This document shows positions 9,288 through 17,739 of a stretch of DNA of 64,000 nt, piece after piece. Numbering within the stretch: the first letter of the stretch is position 1; the number at the start of each line of letters is the position of its first letter. The notes under the pieces were generated by a model that saw only the letters and a program-made list of their open reading frames with translations, had not been told where the DNA came from and searched no databases. The position numbers and the translations under genes were made by a program. Where the stretch lies: contig CACILF010000004.1 of the NCBI GenBank assembly GCA_902587435.1, forward strand, positions 1 to 64,000, read 5' to 3'. This DNA comes from an uncultured Pelagibacteraceae bacterium. GTDB lineage: Bacteria; Pseudomonadota; Alphaproteobacteria; Pelagibacterales; Pelagibacteraceae.

Positions 9288-9509
9288 TTAAAAAATAACT
9301 TTATAAATACCAATTACAAACAATGGAATTTGTAATCCAAAGTTAGTTAAGATTGCTTTATCTTTGCTCATAAATCCTGCAATAGTCCATCCAACAACTC
9401 CTAATCCATGAAAATATATATTTAATGGATATATATTTAAATTTGTAAGAAGTATTCCTACTAAAACTAAAAACGTACTGATCCACTTTAGATATTTTTT
9501 TATAAACAT
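9288..9509 (-). CDS. Small two- to three-span membrane protein of the ars cluster
   Basis: 73 residues with hydrophobic stretches at about 9-25, 33-45 and 55-72 and short charged turns (KKYLK, SKDKA). I do not recognise a function. It leads the leftward cluster, with AAAGGAAA a few bases before its ATG. Its TAA is directly followed by the arsC ATG, so the two are cotranslated. Close coupling with arsC and the aquaporin suggests a membrane role in the same process, by context only. Confidence 0.75.
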   Translation of the reverse strand: MFIKKYLKWISTFLVLVGILLTNLNIYPLNIYFHGLGVVGWTIAGFMSKDKAILTNFGLQIPLFVIGIYKVIF

Positions 9510-9567
9510 AAAATTTCCTTTCGTTATTATTATTTCAGTTATGTTAAGAATTTATTAAAATAAACGA

Positions 9568-9960
9568 TTATCTACACTTTTTGCATAATCCAAAAAACTC
9601 AAGATTGTATTTACTATATTTCATACCATCTTTGTCTTTGAAATTAGCTAAGTATTTAGAAAGACCTGCGCTACTTATTTCTGTTACTTTTTCACAAATC
9701 TCACAGATAGAAAACGCTGTAGCTTTTGCTACCTGACAACTTGAATTGTGACACGCAATAAAAGCATTTCTACTCTCAATTTTATGAATTTTTCCTATTT
9801 CAACTAACTTATCTAATGCTCGATAAACTTGCAGGGGAGCTTTAATACCTTTCTTTTGAACATTAAAAAGGATTGAATAAGCTTTCATTGGTTCAGGAGA
9901 TCTATCAATTAAATCAAAAATAATTTGCTGATTTTTTGTTAGTAAAGTTTGTTTTTGCAT
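9568..9960 (-). CDS. zur: Zinc uptake regulator Zur (Fur family)
   Basis: Fur-family repressor of 130 aa: an N-terminal winged helix (TKNQQIIFDLI, then QVYRALDKLVEIGKI) and a C-terminal dimerisation domain. The structural zinc pairs are Cys86-x2-Cys89 (ICEICEK) and Cys126-x2-Cys129 (GLCKKCR). Immediately upstream on the same strand are znuB and znuC, which identifies it as Zur rather than an iron Fur. The predicted operators lie in the znuC-znuA gap. Confidence 0.9.
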   Translation of the reverse strand: MQKQTLLTKNQQIIFDLIDRSPEPMKAYSILFNVQKKGIKAPLQVYRALDKLVEIGKIHKIESRNAFIACHNSSCQVAKATAFSICEICEKVTEISSAGLSKYLANFKDKDGMKYSKYNLEFFGLCKKCR

Positions 9961-9984
9961 TTTTTATATTTTACCAGTTGTCCA

Positions 9985-10788
9985 TTAGTTTTTCAATTGA
10001 ATGGATTGTTTTATTTTTAATAATGAAAGTATAAATAGAACTAAAGCTGCTGTTATTATTGAAGGTCCAGATGCAGTATTAAACTCTAGCGATGAAAATA
10101 ATCCTATTACTACTGATAATAAGCCTCCAATAATTGAAAATAATACCATTTTTTGTGGATTGTCAGATATGTTTCTGGCCATTGCAGCTGGAATAATTAA
10201 CATTCCAGTAATTAATAACAGTCCAACCATTTTTATAGAAATTGCAATTATTGCAGCCATTAAAATTGTAAATATTGCTTTTGCTCTATCAGGATTTAAT
10301 CCTTCAGCTTCTGCTAATTCATAATTTACTGTTGATGCGAATAAAGGTTTCCAAATTAATTTTAATACTAATAAAATTAATGCACCACCAGCCCATATAA
10401 TAATTAAATCATTAACTGTTACAGCTAGTATGTCTCCAAATAATAATCCCATAATATCAAATCTAATAAACGTTAAAAATCCAATCACCACCAATCCTAC
10501 TGCTAAAGAGGAGTGAGCTAGAAGTCCTAACAGAGCATCACCTGGTAGATTAGTTTTTTTTTGAAGTTGAATTAAAATTAAAGCAATCACAGATGAAATT
10601 ATAAAAACTGAAATAGCAATATTAAATTCAAATGAATATGCCATAGTAACACCAAGCAAAGCTGAATGCGAAAGAGTATCACCAAAATAAGATAATCTTC
10701 TCCAAATAACAAAACATCCAAGAGGACCTGTTACAAAAGCAACACCAATTCCTGCTACTAAAGCTCTTATAAAAAAATCATCAAACAT
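9985..10788 (-). CDS. znuB: Zinc ABC transporter permease ZnuB
   Basis: ABC-3 family permease, 267 aa, with about eight hydrophobic segments. It begins MFDDFFIRALVAGIGVAFVTGPLGCFVIWRR and has the family GD(T/S)LSHSALLG stretch after the first span. It forms the membrane channel for zinc import with ZnuC and ZnuA. Its ATG at 10788 immediately follows the znuC stop codon, so the pair is translationally coupled. Confidence 0.93.
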   Translation of the reverse strand: MFDDFFIRALVAGIGVAFVTGPLGCFVIWRRLSYFGDTLSHSALLGVTMAYSFEFNIAISVFIISSVIALILIQLQKKTNLPGDALLGLLAHSSLAVGLVVIGFLTFIRFDIMGLLFGDILAVTVNDLIIIWAGGALILLVLKLIWKPLFASTVNYELAEAEGLNPDRAKAIFTILMAAIIAISIKMVGLLLITGMLIIPAAMARNISDNPQKMVLFSIIGGLLSVVIGLFSSLEFNTASGPSIITAALVLFILSLLKIKQSIQLKN

Positions 10789-11535
10789 TTAATTTTTTTT
10801 TATTTCTCCTTCATGTGAATGAACATGATCATGTTTATGTTCATAAATAGAAAGTGTTTGAGCAGCTTTTTCACCAAACAAAGCTTTATACTCATTATTT
10901 TTTGCTACATCACTAGGTGAACCTGAGCAACACACATGTCCATTTAAACAAACAACATGGTCAGTAGCACTCATTACAGTATGTAAATCATGAGATATTA
11001 ATAAAATTCCACAATTAAGTTCTTCAGATATTTTTTTTATCAATTCATACAAGGCAATTTCACCAGTGAAATCTACTCCTTGGACAGGTTCATCAAGTAC
11101 TAATAATTCTGGTTTTTTTGAAATAGCTCTAGCGAGCAAAACTCTCTGAAACTCACCACCAGATAAATTACCTAAGTTTTTATGTTTTAAGTGTACTACG
11201 CCCGTCAAAGATAACGCCTCATCTATAGCTTCTTCTTTAAGGCTTTCAGTTAGGACCATAAAATCTCTAACTCTTAATGGTAATGTCCAATCTATAGAAA
11301 CTTTTTGAGGAACATAACCAATTTTGTTAGTATATTTTTCAACTTCACCATCAAATTTCTTATAAATACCTAAAGCAATTTTTGCTGTTGTACTTTTTCC
11401 AGAACCATTAGGGCCTATAAGTGTTACAATTTTACCTTTTTCAACCTCTAGTGATACTCCCTTAACAAGCCACTTATCATTTTGCTGATAACCTGCATTT
11501 TTTAACTTCACTAACGTGTTACTATTTGTTCCCAT
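10789..11535 (-). CDS. znuC: Zinc ABC transporter ATPase ZnuC
   Basis: Cytoplasmic ATPase for zinc uptake. Walker A GPNGSGKST is at 41-49, signature LSGGEFQR at 124-131, Walker B ELLVLDEP at about 143-150 and the switch His in LLISHDLH. The last residues are a histidine-rich tail (HKHDHVHSHEG), which may bind zinc. The gene heads the leftward znuC-znuB-zur unit and faces away from znuA across 72 bases with two putative Zur boxes. Confidence 0.94.
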   Translation of the reverse strand: MGTNSNTLVKLKNAGYQQNDKWLVKGVSLEVEKGKIVTLIGPNGSGKSTTAKIALGIYKKFDGEVEKYTNKIGYVPQKVSIDWTLPLRVRDFMVLTESLKEEAIDEALSLTGVVHLKHKNLGNLSGGEFQRVLLARAISKKPELLVLDEPVQGVDFTGEIALYELIKKISEELNCGILLISHDLHTVMSATDHVVCLNGHVCCSGSPSDVAKNNEYKALFGEKAAQTLSIYEHKHDHVHSHEGEIKKN

Positions 11536-11556
11536 TTTACCGCTTGACTTTCTAAT

Positions 11557-11569
11557 GTTATATTATTAC
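11557..11569. promoter_or_regulatory. Putative Zur operator 1
   Basis: GTTATATTATTAC, a near-palindrome, matches the core of the Zur box (ATGTTATA-N-TATAACAT type) in the znuC-znuA gap. It differs at one half-site base from the perfect copy 18 bases to the right. Location between the two divergent transport units and near zur supports autoregulated zinc control; binding is inferred. Confidence 0.65.
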
Positions 11570-11574
11570 ATAAT

Positions 11575-11587
11575 GTTATATTATAAC
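11575..11587. promoter_or_regulatory. Putative Zur operator 2 (perfect palindrome)
   Basis: GTTATATTATAAC is a perfect 13-base palindrome with the composition of known Zur boxes, 20 bases before the znuA start. Its centre is 18 bases from that of the imperfect copy at 11557-11569, compatible with two dimers on nearly the same DNA face. Occupancy would block both znuA and znuC promoters. Confidence 0.75.
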
Positions 11588-11607
11588 AACCAATTAATAC
11601 TTAACCT

Positions 11608-12717
11608 ATGAAAAATCTAAAAAAAATACCATTTATCTTATCTATACTATCATTCTTAACTATTTTTACACCGGCAAATGCTGATCTAAAAGTGGTTGCA
11701 TCTATTAAACCAATACATTCGCTAGCTAGTTATCTTATGGATGGCATCGGTAAACCTGACTTGATAGTTGATGGATATTCTTCACCACACGGCTTTGCAT
11801 TAAAGCCATCACATGCAAAAATGTTACAAGAAGCAGATATTATATTTTATGTAGGTGAAGACTTAGAAAATTTTTTAGAAAAACCATTAAAATCAATTGC
11901 AAAAAAAGCTGAAAAAATTGAGTTAATGGAAATAAAAGGGTTAAATAAATTAAAATTTAGAGAAAGAAATATTTTTGATGGTCATGATGATCATGGGCAC
12001 GATGAAGATGGTCATAAAGAAGATGATCATGATGATGAACATAAACATGAAGAAGATGGTCATAAAGATGATGACCACGATGACCATAAACATGAAGAAG
12101 ATGGTCACAAAGAAGATGACCACGATGACCATAAACATGAAGAAGATGGTCATAAAGATGATGATCACGATGATCACGGACATGACGAAGATGGCCATGA
12201 AGGTCACGCACATGGTGAATACGACCCTCATATTTGGTTAGATCCAGAAAATGCAAAAGTAATATTAAATGAAATGGTTGAGCATTTAATAGAAAATGAT
12301 GCAAAAAATGCATCAATTTATAAAAAGAATTTAAAAAACGCTGAAAAAGATTTAGATAAACTTGTGAAAAAAGTAAAATCTGATCTTAATAAAGATTTTA
12401 AATCTATCGTTTTTCATGATGCCTATCAATATTTTGAAGAGAGATTTAATGTAAATGTAATGGGTGCATTTACAGTTAATACAGACGTTATGCCTGGTGC
12501 TGAACAACTATCAGAAATTAGAGAAATAATTGAGCATGATAAAGTATCTTGTATATTTTCAGAACCTCAATTTAACCCTGATATCATAAATGCAGTTGCA
12601 AAAGATATGAATATAAAAACTGGTGTTTTAGATCCATTAGGAGCAACTCTAGAACCAGGTAAAGATTTATATTTTGATTTGATAAAGAACATGTCTAAAT
12701 CTTTTAAAGGCTGTTAA
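11608..12717 (+). CDS. znuA: Zinc-binding periplasmic protein ZnuA with expanded His/Asp loop
   Basis: Substrate-binding protein of the zinc importer, 369 aa. The signal peptide covers about residues 1-25 (cleavage after ANA), then DLKVVASIKPIHSLA. Likely metal histidines are in KPIHS, SSPHGF and FHDAYQYF. Residues 126-202 form an acidic His/Asp loop with 22 histidines, built around three 15-residue tandem repeats of the type KHEEDGHKDDDHDDH. Such loops in ZnuA are thought to capture zinc. Divergent from znuC with shared operators. Confidence 0.95.
   Translation: MKNLKKIPFILSILSFLTIFTPANADLKVVASIKPIHSLASYLMDGIGKPDLIVDGYSSPHGFALKPSHAKMLQEADIIFYVGEDLENFLEKPLKSIAKKAEKIELMEIKGLNKLKFRERNIFDGHDDHGHDEDGHKEDDHDDEHKHEEDGHKDDDHDDHKHEEDGHKEDDHDDHKHEEDGHKDDDHDDHGHDEDGHEGHAHGEYDPHIWLDPENAKVILNEMVEHLIENDAKNASIYKKNLKNAEKDLDKLVKKVKSDLNKDFKSIVFHDAYQYFEERFNVNVMGAFTVNTDVMPGAEQLSEIREIIEHDKVSCIFSEPQFNPDIINAVAKDMNIKTGVLDPLGATLEPGKDLYFDLIKNMSKSFKGC
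12043..12177 (+). repeat. Three 45-base tandem repeats inside znuA
   Basis: Three consecutive in-frame 45-base units starting at 12043, 12088 and 12133 encode KHEEDGHK(D/E)DDHDDH. They differ only by a few, mostly synonymous changes, such as CAT/CAC and GAT/GAA at the fourth Asp/Glu. Degenerate half-units flank both ends. Such repeats can change copy number by slippage, altering histidine content without breaking the frame. Confidence 0.9.
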
Positions 12718-12759
12718 TTTAAAATTGATCTTTTGTTATAAATAATATCTAATAAAGGG

Positions 12760-13758
12760 ATGAGTACAATTTCCCTTAGTTTAGATGAAATATTTGATCT
12801 AGCTAAAAAAACATTATTAGCTAATGGATGTGATGATGAAACAGCATCTATTCTCTCAGATTTAATAATGAAAGCTGAAAGAGATGGCTCATTATCTCAT
12901 GGTTTATTTAGATTGCCTGCTTATGTTACTGGTCTAAAAAGTGGTAAAATAAACGGTAAAGGTAAACCAGAAATTAAAAAAATATCACCTAGTGTAATAA
13001 AAGTTTTAGGCAATAATTGTTTGGCTCCAGTAGTTTTAAGCAAAGGTATTCCAGAATTAGTAAAAGCTGCTAAAGAAAATGGAGTAGCAGTTTTAGCTAT
13101 TAATAATTCGCATCACATGGCTGCTATGTGGCCTGAAACAGAAATGATAGCAGAGCAAGGTTTAGTTGCTTTTGCATGTACATCTTATAAGCCTGCTGTT
13201 GCACCAGCAGGAGCTACAAAACCATTATTTGGAACTAATCCAATTTCATTTGCATGGCCACGACCAGGAAAAACTCCAGTTGTTTATGATATGGCAACAG
13301 CTTCAATGGCAATGGGTGAAGTGCAAGTTGCTAAAAGAGAAGGGCATAAAGTTCCATTGGGTACTGGTTTAACTAAAGATGGAAAAGATACTACTGATCC
13401 TGGAGAAATAGCTGATGGAGGCGTATTACTGCCCTTTGGAGGCTATAAGGGCTCAGGTATAGCTATGATGGTCGAATTATTAGCAGGAGCTCTTGTGGGT
13501 GATAATTTTAGCTATGAGACGGCAGTTAAAGATAATAATGATGGCGGTCCTCCAAGTGGAGGTGAATTTATATTGGCAATATCTCCTGACAAGTTATCAG
13601 GTAATGATTGGGACAAGCATTCAAATGAATTTTTTGATAAAATGAAATCAATGGAAGGTGTAAGGCTTCCAGGTGAAAGAAGACATAAAAATAGACAAGA
13701 TAAAGGTCCAAGAAATATAAACGAAGAACTTGTTAATAAAATTAAATCTTTAAGCTAA
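12760..13758 (+). CDS. Ldh2-family malate/lactate/imine dehydrogenase
   Basis: NAD(P)-dependent oxidoreductase of the Ldh2/MDG fold (332 aa), a family of L-malate, L-lactate, ureidoglycolate and pyrroline/piperideine-2-carboxylate enzymes. Family features are ERDGSLSHGLFRLP near the N-terminus (catalytic-type Ser-His), the NNSHHMAAMWP segment, GTNPISFAWP and VYDMATA. The substrate cannot be named from sequence. Its stop overlaps the end of convergent xthA by nine bases. No functional link to zinc uptake is evident. Confidence 0.85.
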   Translation: MSTISLSLDEIFDLAKKTLLANGCDDETASILSDLIMKAERDGSLSHGLFRLPAYVTGLKSGKINGKGKPEIKKISPSVIKVLGNNCLAPVVLSKGIPELVKAAKENGVAVLAINNSHHMAAMWPETEMIAEQGLVAFACTSYKPAVAPAGATKPLFGTNPISFAWPRPGKTPVVYDMATASMAMGEVQVAKREGHKVPLGTGLTKDGKDTTDPGEIADGGVLLPFGGYKGSGIAMMVELLAGALVGDNFSYETAVKDNNDGGPPSGGEFILAISPDKLSGNDWDKHSNEFFDKMKSMEGVRLPGERRHKNRQDKGPRNINEELVNKIKSLS

Positions 13759-14526
13759 TTCAATTTCAATAGGTGTATGATCAGATGGTTTTTGTCTTCC
13801 GCGAGGAAACTTATTTATTTTAACATCTTTAACAGCATCAATTAAAGAACTTGAAACTAAAAAATGGTCTATTCTCATACCATTATTTTTTTGCCATGCA
13901 CCACTTGTGTAGTCCCAAAAAGTATATCCTTCTTTATCAGGATGAATAAATCTATATGCATCATGAAAACCTAAATTGATTAATTCTCTTAGTTTTTTTC
14001 TTATCTCCAATCTAAACAAGGCATCGTTTTCATAACTCTTTGGATTATGTACATCTTCTGCTGAAGGAATTATATTAAAATCTCCACCAATAATTATATT
14101 TTCATTTTGTTTAGATATTGATTTTAATTTTTTGATTAAACTGTCTAACCAATAAAGTTTGTATGTATATTTTTCAGTATCTACAGGATTGCCGTTAGGC
14201 GTATAAATATTAATTAATGTTATAGTTTTTTTCTTATGTTTTACTTCAGCAGATATAATTCTTGATTGTTTATTTTTATCCTTAAAAATATCATTTTTAA
14301 TACCATCTAATTTTTTCTTTGAAATTATTGCTACCCCATTGTAACTTTTTTGTCCAAATACATAATTTTCATATTTAAGAGTTTTAATATCATCGTAAGG
14401 GTAAGTTTCATCAGGAGTTTTTATTTCCTGCATCATCAATATATCAGGTGAAAATTTATTTAAATATTCTTTTATATTTTCAATTCGAGCTCTTATAGAA
14501 TTAACATTCCAGGAACTGATGATCAT
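13750..14526 (-). CDS. xthA: Exodeoxyribonuclease III / AP endonuclease
   Basis: Base-excision repair enzyme cutting at abasic sites. Catalytic signatures of the ExoIII family are all present: SWNVNSIRAR at the N-terminus, MMQEIK (metal-binding Glu), IGGDFNIIP, GMRIDHFLVS and SDHTPIEIEL at the C-terminus. I start at ATG 14526 (258 aa), which overlaps the stop of the upstream Fe-S gene (TAATG); the frame extends ten unrelated residues further. Confidence 0.92.
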   Translation of the reverse strand: MIISSWNVNSIRARIENIKEYLNKFSPDILMMQEIKTPDETYPYDDIKTLKYENYVFGQKSYNGVAIISKKKLDGIKNDIFKDKNKQSRIISAEVKHKKKTITLINIYTPNGNPVDTEKYTYKLYWLDSLIKKLKSISKQNENIIIGGDFNIIPSAEDVHNPKSYENDALFRLEIRKKLRELINLGFHDAYRFIHPDKEGYTFWDYTSGAWQKNNGMRIDHFLVSSSLIDAVKDVKINKFPRGRQKPSDHTPIEIELA

Positions 14527-14846
14527 TAAAGCGAGAAGGAGACGCCACAACCACAAGAAGATTTGCTTTGTGGATTACTGATTTTGAAATTATCTCCTAT
14601 TAATTCTTTAACATAATCAACTTCAGATCCTTTTAATAGTTCAGCTGATTTTTTGTCTATTAATATATTTTCATGTTTCAGATCATCCTCATCTTGTTTA
14701 TTATCAAATGAAAAATTATACTGAAAACCTGAGCAGCCACCACCTTTAATAGCGATTCTAAAAAAAGATCCTTTGTCTTTTTTTGAAAGCATTGCATTAA
14801 TCTGTTTTAATGCATTATCGGTAAATTTAATTTCTTTAATCATCAT
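14526..14846 (-). CDS. erpA: A-type iron-sulfur carrier (ErpA/IscA family)
   Basis: Delivers Fe-S clusters to apo-proteins. The three invariant cysteines are Cys38 (GGGCSGFQY) and Cys98 and Cys100 (SSCGCGVSF), and the 106-aa length is typical. Two consecutive ATGs (14846 and 14843) can serve as start. It is cotranslated with xthA, a standard alphaproteobacterial neighbour, and is divergent from dgt. ErpA versus IscA cannot be separated with certainty. Confidence 0.88.
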   Translation of the reverse strand: MMIKEIKFTDNALKQINAMLSKKDKGSFFRIAIKGGGCSGFQYNFSFDNKQDEDDLKHENILIDKKSAELLKGSEVDYVKELIGDNFKISNPQSKSSCGCGVSFSL

Positions 14847-14893
14847 ATAAGACTGATATTACTAATATAATGTTAAATTGTCATTTTTAAAGA

Positions 14894-16012
14894 ATGAAAA
14901 ACTATAAAAAACTAGGAATTATTAAAAGCAAGGGTCGACTTATAAATGAGCCTAATTCACCTTATAGATCCCCATTTCAAAGAGATAGAGATAGAATTAT
15001 TCATAGTACGGCATTTCGAAGGTTAAAACATAAAACTCAAGTTTTTGTTAATACAGAAGGGGATCATTATAGAACTAGAATTACTCACTCAATTGAAGTT
15101 GCGCAAATTGCAAGAACAATATCTCGATATTTAAATCTTAATGATGATTTAACAGAAACATTAAGTCTTGCTCATGATCTTGGCCATACACCTTTTGGAC
15201 ATGCAGGTGAAGAAGCTTTAAATGAATGCATGTCTGATCACGGTGGATTTGATCACAACCTTCAAACATTAAGAATAGTAATGTTTATAGAAAATAAATA
15301 CGTAAAATTTAAAGGTTTAAATTTAACTTTAGAAACTTTAGATGGACTTTTAAAACATAACGGACCTTATTATGACGACACTGATATTAAAAATTTGATT
15401 GGATTAAAAAATTTAAAAAATAAAATTGATTTAAAATCTTATCCATCTCTTGAGGCACAAATAGCATCTATTTCAGATGATATTGCTTACAACAATCATG
15501 ATATTCAAGATGGTTTTAATGCAAACATTTTTAGAATTAATGAATTAAAAGAAATTAATTTTTTTAATGAAATATTAAAAAAATATTCATCAAGGTTTAA
15601 AAAAAATAGTAACAGAATTTTAATTTATCAAATGGTTAGAGATTCTATTAATCTTATGGTTAAAGATTTAATAAAAAATTCTTTGATAAATTTTAAATTT
15701 AACAAAATTAATATATTAAGCGATGTTTATAAATCTGAGAACAAACTCGTTTGTTTTTCTACAAATTATGAAAATATAATTAATGAAATAAGAGATTTTT
15801 TAAGTTTTAAAATGTATAAAAATAATAAAGTTTTAAAAAAGAATAATGAAGGCAAAAGAATAATTGAAAAATTATTTAAAAAAATATCAAGCAATCCTAG
15901 AAAATTTTTGACATTTTCCCCAATTAAACATAATAAATATAGATCTATAGCGGACTATATTTCTGGTATGACAGATCGATTTGCAATAAATATTTATAAA
16001 TCATTAAGATGA
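14894..16012 (+). CDS. dgt: dGTP triphosphohydrolase-like HD protein
   Basis: Hydrolyses deoxynucleoside triphosphates to the nucleoside and triphosphate. N-terminal FRRLKHKTQVF, then the HD metal site: His65 (THSIEV), His94-Asp95 and His98/His103 in HDLGHTPFGHAGE. 372 aa fits the bacterial type-2 dGTPase-like family. It stands divergent from the Fe-S carrier and overlaps argS by four bases (ATGA), so it leads the argS operon. Confidence 0.9.
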   Translation: MKNYKKLGIIKSKGRLINEPNSPYRSPFQRDRDRIIHSTAFRRLKHKTQVFVNTEGDHYRTRITHSIEVAQIARTISRYLNLNDDLTETLSLAHDLGHTPFGHAGEEALNECMSDHGGFDHNLQTLRIVMFIENKYVKFKGLNLTLETLDGLLKHNGPYYDDTDIKNLIGLKNLKNKIDLKSYPSLEAQIASISDDIAYNNHDIQDGFNANIFRINELKEINFFNEILKKYSSRFKKNSNRILIYQMVRDSINLMVKDLIKNSLINFKFNKINILSDVYKSENKLVCFSTNYENIINEIRDFLSFKMYKNNKVLKKNNEGKRIIEKLFKKISSNPRKFLTFSPIKHNKYRSIADYISGMTDRFAINIYKSLR

Positions 16013-17739
16013 ATATATTTGAAGAAAATAAAAACAAAATAATTACAATTATCAAGAAGGCTGAAAAAGATAAGTTGTTAATTCTTCCAGAGAGTTTAAA
16101 TGGTGTTAATGTAGACTCAACACCTCCAAAGATTGATTTTGATATATCGACAAATGTATCTATGGTTCTTTCAAAACCAAATAATAAATCTCCAAATGAT
16201 TTAGCTAAAATTTTAATCAAACTTTTTAAAAACGAAGATAAAAATATTGAAGAAATAGTTTTTGCTAAACCTGGATTTATTAACATTAAATTTAATAAAG
16301 ATTACTGGAATAATTTTACTAACAAACTAATCAATTCACCTCTTAATTATGGTTCATCAAACAAAGATAAGAAAAAATATTTAATTGAATTTGTTTCAGC
16401 TAATCCTACTGGTCCTTTACATGTTGGGCACTGCAGAGGTGCTATTTTAGGTGATGTTATTTCAAATATTTTAGAATTTAATCAAAACATTGTTGAACGT
16501 GAATATTATGTTAATGATTATGGTAATCAAATTTCACATTTTAATTATTCTGTATACCTAAGAATTAGAGAAAAACTATATGATGAAAAATTTCCATTAG
16601 ATAATCCTGAACTTTATCCAGGTGATTATTTAAAAGATATAGCCAATATCATTATCAAGAATAATAAGGATATAAACTTTGAAAGTTTTAAAGATATAGA
16701 AGTTCATTTAAAAAAACTTTCAGTTAATGAATCTTTAAATTTAATTAAAAACAACTTAAACGACCTAGGCATCAAACATAATAATTTTATAAGCGAGACA
16801 AAATTGGTTAACGAAAATGAAGTAGAAAAAGTGATTGAAAAACTTAAAAAAACCAAACATGTGTATACAGGTAAAATTAAAGCCCCAGAAGGTGAAGATC
16901 AAAGTAAATGGACTGAAAGAGAGCAGCTATTATTTAGATCTACTGATTTTGGTGATGATAAAGATAGGGCTCTACAAAAAAGTGATTTAAGTTGGACTTA
17001 TTTTGCAAGCGATGTTGCTTACCACAATACAAAAGTTAATAGAAATTTTGATAAGTTGATAAATATTTTAGGCGCAGACCATGCGGGGTATATTAAAAGA
17101 ATTACATCTGTAGTCGAAGCTATATCAGGAGAAAAAAATAAATTGTCCTGTAAAGTAAGTCAGTTAGTAAAATTAATTAAAGATGGTAAACCTTTTAAGA
17201 TGTCAAAAAGAAAAGGTGATTACATAACCGTTGAGGATTTGATTGAAGAAGTAGGTAAAGACGCAACCCGTTTTATAATGTTAAGCAGAAGCAATGAAGT
17301 TGAGCTTGATTTTGATTTTTCTAAAGTTAAAGAAAAATCCAAAGATAATCCACTTTATTATGTTCAGTATTGCTACGCCAGAATATGCTCTGTATTTAGA
17401 AATATTAATTTGAATATTAATGATGATTTAAAAATTAAAAATCGAAATTATGATTATACGAATGATGAAATTAAAATTTTAAAAAAAGTTTCTGAATGGC
17501 CGAGATGCTTAGAAACTGCTTCTAATAAATTAGAACCTCACAGAATACCTGTCTATTTATATGAGTTATCTTCAGAATTTCATTCATATTGGAACAAAGG
17601 TAAAGATGATGTAAATAAAAGATTTATTGATAAAGATAATAAAATTTCTGATGATAAAATTGCTTTTTTAAAAGTTGTTTCAATAGTTATTAAATTAGGA
17701 ATGAATATACTGGGAGTTAAAACTCCTGAAAAAATGTAA
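16009..17739 (+). CDS. argS: Arginyl-tRNA synthetase
   Basis: Class I synthetase, 576 aa. The N-terminal Add-1 domain is followed by PTGPLHVGHCRGA (HIGH-type motif, 138-141) and FKMSKRKGD (KMSK at 397-400). The C-terminal anticodon-binding helical bundle is present. It is overlapped by dgt upstream and by one base with the small membrane gene downstream. Confidence 0.95.
   Translation: MNIFEENKNKIITIIKKAEKDKLLILPESLNGVNVDSTPPKIDFDISTNVSMVLSKPNNKSPNDLAKILIKLFKNEDKNIEEIVFAKPGFINIKFNKDYWNNFTNKLINSPLNYGSSNKDKKKYLIEFVSANPTGPLHVGHCRGAILGDVISNILEFNQNIVEREYYVNDYGNQISHFNYSVYLRIREKLYDEKFPLDNPELYPGDYLKDIANIIIKNNKDINFESFKDIEVHLKKLSVNESLNLIKNNLNDLGIKHNNFISETKLVNENEVEKVIEKLKKTKHVYTGKIKAPEGEDQSKWTEREQLLFRSTDFGDDKDRALQKSDLSWTYFASDVAYHNTKVNRNFDKLINILGADHAGYIKRITSVVEAISGEKNKLSCKVSQLVKLIKDGKPFKMSKRKGDYITVEDLIEEVGKDATRFIMLSRSNEVELDFDFSKVKEKSKDNPLYYVQYCYARICSVFRNINLNINDDLKIKNRNYDYTNDEIKILKKVSEWPRCLETASNKLEPHRIPVYLYELSSEFHSYWNKGKDDVNKRFIDKDNKISDDKIAFLKVVSIVIKLGMNILGVKTPEKM

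Noticed and set aside
9510-9567. A PhoB box upstream of the arsenic cluster (CTTAACA ... CTGAAAT on the minus strand)
   Set aside because: The two half-sites match the CTGTCAT consensus poorly and the spacing is 10 rather than 11.
10001-10324. Plus-strand reading frame inside znuB
   Set aside because: It is antisense to a well-conserved permease gene and has no ribosome-binding site or recognisable domain.
12043-12177. Regularly spaced repeats that might suggest a CRISPR-like array
   Set aside because: The units are contiguous with no spacers, keep reading frame and encode the ZnuA loop; no cas genes are present.
11950-12316. Long reading frames on both strands opposite the znuA His/Asp repeats (His- or Met/Ile-rich products)
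   Set aside because: They are shadows of the repetitive GAT/CAT codons of znuA; composition is a by-product of the repeat.
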